Positions 61,977-64,000 of a stretch of DNA of 64,000 nt are shown one piece after another. The DNA lies in the NCBI RefSeq assembly GCF_002265625.1, contig NZ_NOVE01000007.1, forward strand, positions 1-64,000, in the 5' to 3' direction. The notes under the pieces were generated by a model. That model was not told where the DNA came from, did not search any database, and saw only the letters and a list, made by a program, of their open reading frames with translations. A program made the translations under genes and the position numbers. Origin of the DNA: Prevotella sp. 885 (GTDB lineage Bacteria; Bacteroidota; Bacteroidia; Bacteroidales; Bacteroidaceae). How positions within the stretch are numbered: the stretch's first letter is position 1; every line of letters begins with the position of its first letter.

Positions 61977-62438
61977 TTATTTATACTGGTTAATATCGAT
62001 AGCCTTCGGCTGCTGTGCCTCGTGCTTGTGCTCTGTACCGTCATATACATAGAGGTTGTCGATAAGACGACGACCGAGCGGGCCCTTGGGGAGCATGCCC
62101 TTTACAGCGTGACGGATGATCTTGTCCATGCCGTCCGGACGCTTGCGAAGCTCAGCGGGAGTATTGAAGCGCTGTCCACCAGGATAGCCAGTATAACGTG
62201 TGTAGACCTTGTCTGTCTCCTTCTTACCGGTGAAGACAGCCTTAGCTGCGTTGATGATGATAACGTTGTCTCCACAGTCTACGTGAGGAGTGAAGTTGGG
62301 CTTGTACTTTCCGCGGATGAGCTTTGCTACCTTAGAGCAGAGACGACCTACTACCTGGTCTGTGGCATCGATTACCACCCACTCCTTCTTAGCTGTTTCC
62401 TTGTTAGCGGAAATAGTCTTGTAACTTAAAGTGTTCAT
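61977..62438 (-). CDS. rplM: 50S ribosomal protein L13
   Basis: The 153-residue L13 protein has WVVIDATDQVVGRLCSKVAKLIRGK, then VIIINAAKAVFTGKK, YTGYPGG, and the GMLPKGPLGRRLIDNLYVYDGTEHKHEAQQP end. It is the first gene of the ribosomal operon, with a structured leader upstream. Confidence 0.98.
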   Translation of the reverse strand: MNTLSYKTISANKETAKKEWVVIDATDQVVGRLCSKVAKLIRGKYKPNFTPHVDCGDNVIIINAAKAVFTGKKETDKVYTRYTGYPGGQRFNTPAELRKRPDGMDKIIRHAVKGMLPKGPLGRRLIDNLYVYDGTEHKHEAQQPKAIDINQYK

Positions 62439-62593
62439 TGTTTAATTTAAAAATTACTACTAAAAAACGTTTCTTCTTTTTTGCACGAGCGATTCACTAA
62501 CCACGCCGCTTGGCCTATTCTTTAGCGAACGCTATTAACACCCTCATGCAGGGGACTCTAAGTGTATCCCCGAATAATCGGTCCGCAAAATTA
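62439..62593 (-). promoter_or_regulatory. Structured rplM leader with promoter (candidate ribosomal-protein leader)
   Basis: The minus-strand -7 box TAATTTTG (62586-62593) has TTTG (62612-62615) 18 bases upstream. The transcript would carry about 140 leader bases. The leader contains GGGGA...TCCCC and TAGCG/CGCTA-type hairpins and a GC-rich block before the A-rich start region. This suits L13 autoregulation, which is known for this operon in other bacteria. The exact class is not confirmed. Confidence 0.55.
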
Positions 62594-62717
62594 CTCATTA
62601 TTTATTATATACAAAAACAAGACAGCTCACAAAGCGTAACATTTAAAGTTATTTAACTTTCGATATGTATTTGGTAACCACTCAGCACATGTTCTTCATG
62701 TCTAATAACATATTTAT

Positions 62718-62975
62718 ATAATGAAACCCACTGCAAGCTCGTCACCTTTGTGACCTCATACCGCCACTTTAGTTATCCGAAACCGCCACTTTTGTTACCT
62801 CACACCGAACGATATGAATGCTTATATCGAACGATGTGAATGCTTATATCGAACGATGTGAATGCTTATATCGAACGATGTGAATGCTTATATCGAACGA
62901 TGTGAATGCTCATATCGAACGAAATGGGACAACATTGAAAATTGAATGATGTCATAAAAGTAGCGGTTTTGTAAG
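62718..62975. repeat. Composite repeat locus D, with inverted 22-bp tandem array (62801-62932)
   Basis: The locus starts with GAAACCCACTGCAAGCT, the left half of the mosaic hairpin. A GTCAC/GTGAC dyad and two copies of ACCGCCACTTT lie at 62760-62790. At 62801-62932 are four near-identical 22-base units plus partial units, ending GCTTA or GCTCA and containing TATCGAACGA. This is the reverse complement of the array at 44288. The 647-base gap 62439-63085 otherwise holds the rplM leader and the tRNA promoter. Confidence 0.88.
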
Positions 62976-63035
62976 AGAATAGGGCTTATATCACGAAAAA
63001 AACACGCTACGAAACAAAAAAAATCACGTTTTTGC

Positions 63036-63065
63036 TTTGTAATTCAAAAATTATTACTACCTTTG
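63036..63065 (+). promoter_or_regulatory. Promoter of the tRNA-Tyr gene
   Basis: TTTG (63036-63039), 18 bases, then TACCTTTG (63058-63065), 21 bases before the tRNA. Confidence 0.7.
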
Positions 63066-63085
63066 CACTCGCTTTAAAAAAGCAA

Positions 63086-63167
63086 GGGTGGTTACCAGAG
63101 TGGCCAAATGGGGCAGACTGTAAATCTGCTGGCTATGCCTTCGGTGGTTCGAATCCATCACCACCCA
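63086..63167 (+). tRNA. tRNA-Tyr (GTA anticodon)
   Basis: The 82-base class II tRNA has acceptor stem GGGTGGT/ACCACCC, anticodon stem GCAGA/TCTGC around loop CTGTAAA (anticodon GTA at 63120-63122), a long variable arm, and T-loop GGTTCGAATCC. The discriminator is A, and the CCA end is not encoded (CCT follows). Confidence 0.97.
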
Positions 63168-63183
63168 CCTCATAATGCTTTTA

Positions 63184-63220
63184 AAGGCGCGTCACGAGTG
63201 ATTGTGGCGCGCCTTTTTTT
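63184..63220 (+). terminator. Terminator after tRNA-Tyr
   Basis: AAAGGCGCG pairs with CGCGCCTTT, with an inner CAC/GTG pairing, followed by a run of T. Confidence 0.9.
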
Positions 63221-63305
63221 ATCTCCTTTCTGCAAGTCAACGGATAAAATAAATAAAAAACGTTTAATAAGAACGCGCGGAAGCAGGATTGCAGAAAAAA
63301 AGAGG

Positions 63306-63313
63306 TATCTTTG
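63306..63313 (+). promoter_or_regulatory. -7 box of era
   Basis: TATCTTTG matches TAnnTTTG 30 bases before the era start. No clear -33 TTTG is seen. Confidence 0.55.
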
Positions 63314-63343
63314 CACCATATAGTACTATTTCTTATTTCTTAT

Positions 63344-64000
63344 ATGCACAAAGCAGGATTCGTAAACATAGTCGGCAATCCTAATGTCGGCAAATCAACG
63401 CTCATGAACCAGCTCGTAGGCGAACGCATCAGCATCGCCACGTTCAAGGCGCAGACCACACGCCACCGCATCATGGGCATCGTAAACGAAGAGGACGCAC
63501 AAATTGTCTTCTCCGACACCCCGGGCGTGCTCAAGCCCAACTACAAGCTGCAGGAGTCGATGCTCGCCTTCTCGGAGTCGGCGCTGCAGGACGCTGACGT
63601 CCTGCTCTACGTGACGGACGTCGTGGAGAACCCCGAAAAGAACGAGGATTTCCTCAGCAAGGTGAAGAAGATGACCATCCCCGTGCTCCTACTTATCAAC
63701 AAGATTGACCAGAGCGACCAGAAGACGCTCGGCGACACCGTGGAACGCTGGCACTCGCTGCTTCCCAACGCCGAGATTCTCCCGATATCGGCTAAGAACA
63801 AGTTTGGTGTGGACATGCTGATGCGACGCATCAAGGAGCTCCTGCCTGACTCACCACCATTCTTCGACAAGGACCAGCTGACGGACAAGCCCGCCCGCTT
63901 CTTCGTTTCGGAGATAATCCGCGAGAAGATTCTGCTCTACTATGACAAGGAGATTCCTTACTCGGTGGAGGTGAAGGTGGAGTCGTTCAAGGAGACCGAC
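63344..64000 (+). CDS. era: GTPase Era, 5' part
   Basis: From ATG 63344 there are 219 codons to the window edge without a stop. This essential GTPase binds 16S rRNA and assists 30S assembly. G1 is GNPNVGKSTLMNQL (residues about 9-22), G2 is in FKAQTTRHR, G3 is SDTPG, G4 is INKID and G5 is ISAKN. The KH domain has just begun at the edge. Full length is normally about 295-300. Confidence 0.96.
   Translation, partial: MHKAGFVNIVGNPNVGKSTLMNQLVGERISIATFKAQTTRHRIMGIVNEEDAQIVFSDTPGVLKPNYKLQESMLAFSESALQDADVLLYVTDVVENPEKNEDFLSKVKKMTIPVLLLINKIDQSDQKTLGDTVERWHSLLPNAEILPISAKNKFGVDMLMRRIKELLPDSPPFFDKDQLTDKPARFFVSEIIREKILLYYDKEIPYSVEVKVESFKETD

Overview
The window is chromosomal DNA from a Bacteroidales bacterium, most likely a member of the Prevotellaceae. 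The evidence is a set of type IX secretion genes (sprA, porU, porV), Bacteroidetes-type promoters (TTTG, about 19 bases, then TAnnTTTG), A-rich start regions, an HmuY/HmuR-like heme uptake pair, and many secreted proteins with short sorting-type C-termini. I cannot name the species.

Layout. Bases 1-3776: the end of an insertion sequence, a minus-strand module of outer-membrane protein, LytS-type kinase and LytTR regulator (the regulator is broken by an in-frame TAG), and a repeat-rich gap. 3777-14535: glycerate kinase, then plus-strand genes for a secreted EEP-fold hydrolase, a DNA glycosylase, uridine kinase, a PL8 polysaccharide lyase, a polyprenyl-phosphate glycosyltransferase, mfd and a histidine phosphatase. 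14588-17688: two secreted proteins that look like type IX cargo. 17689-20957: a second repeat mosaic and an intact paralogous copy of the three-gene module. 20988-24785: an M28 peptidase, a DUF308-like membrane protein, a Ser/Gly/Arg-rich secreted protein and ruvA. 24823-32508: sprA. 32719-37602: a polytopic membrane protein, a calycin-like protein, an HmuY-like lipoprotein and an HmuR-like receptor. 37603-37737: a 9-bp-period CTAG array that fills the space between two convergent stop codons. 37739-44017: a four-helix-bundle protein, an FMN-binding protein, nadB, asnA, a YraN protein, birA and pyrH. 44018-44421: repeats. 44422-50324 (minus): an acyltransferase, a metallophosphoesterase, a MetH activation domain, dihydroorotase, a DUF4369-like lipoprotein, a small membrane protein and an FtsB/DivIC protein. 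50437-53362: dnaX and an acyltransferase-3 protein. 53437-59354 (minus): ispF, porV, porU and an FAH-family protein. 59460-62438 (minus): the rplM-rpsI-rpsB-tsf operon. 62439-64000: repeats, tRNA-Tyr and the start of era.

How the genes fit together. SprA (translocon), PorV (shuttle) and PorU (sorting-signal peptidase) are core parts of type IX secretion, and the products at 14588 and 16315 look like their substrates. The 32650-37602 gene set is a candidate heme-uptake operon. Most other genes are housekeeping.

The least explained material is non-coding. There is a family of palindromic mosaic repeats (near 2944, 17809, 44022 and 62718), an inverted pair of 22-bp tandem arrays (44288 and 62801), the 9-bp CTAG array, and the two inverted OMP-kinase-regulator modules that each have a mosaic copy just upstream.
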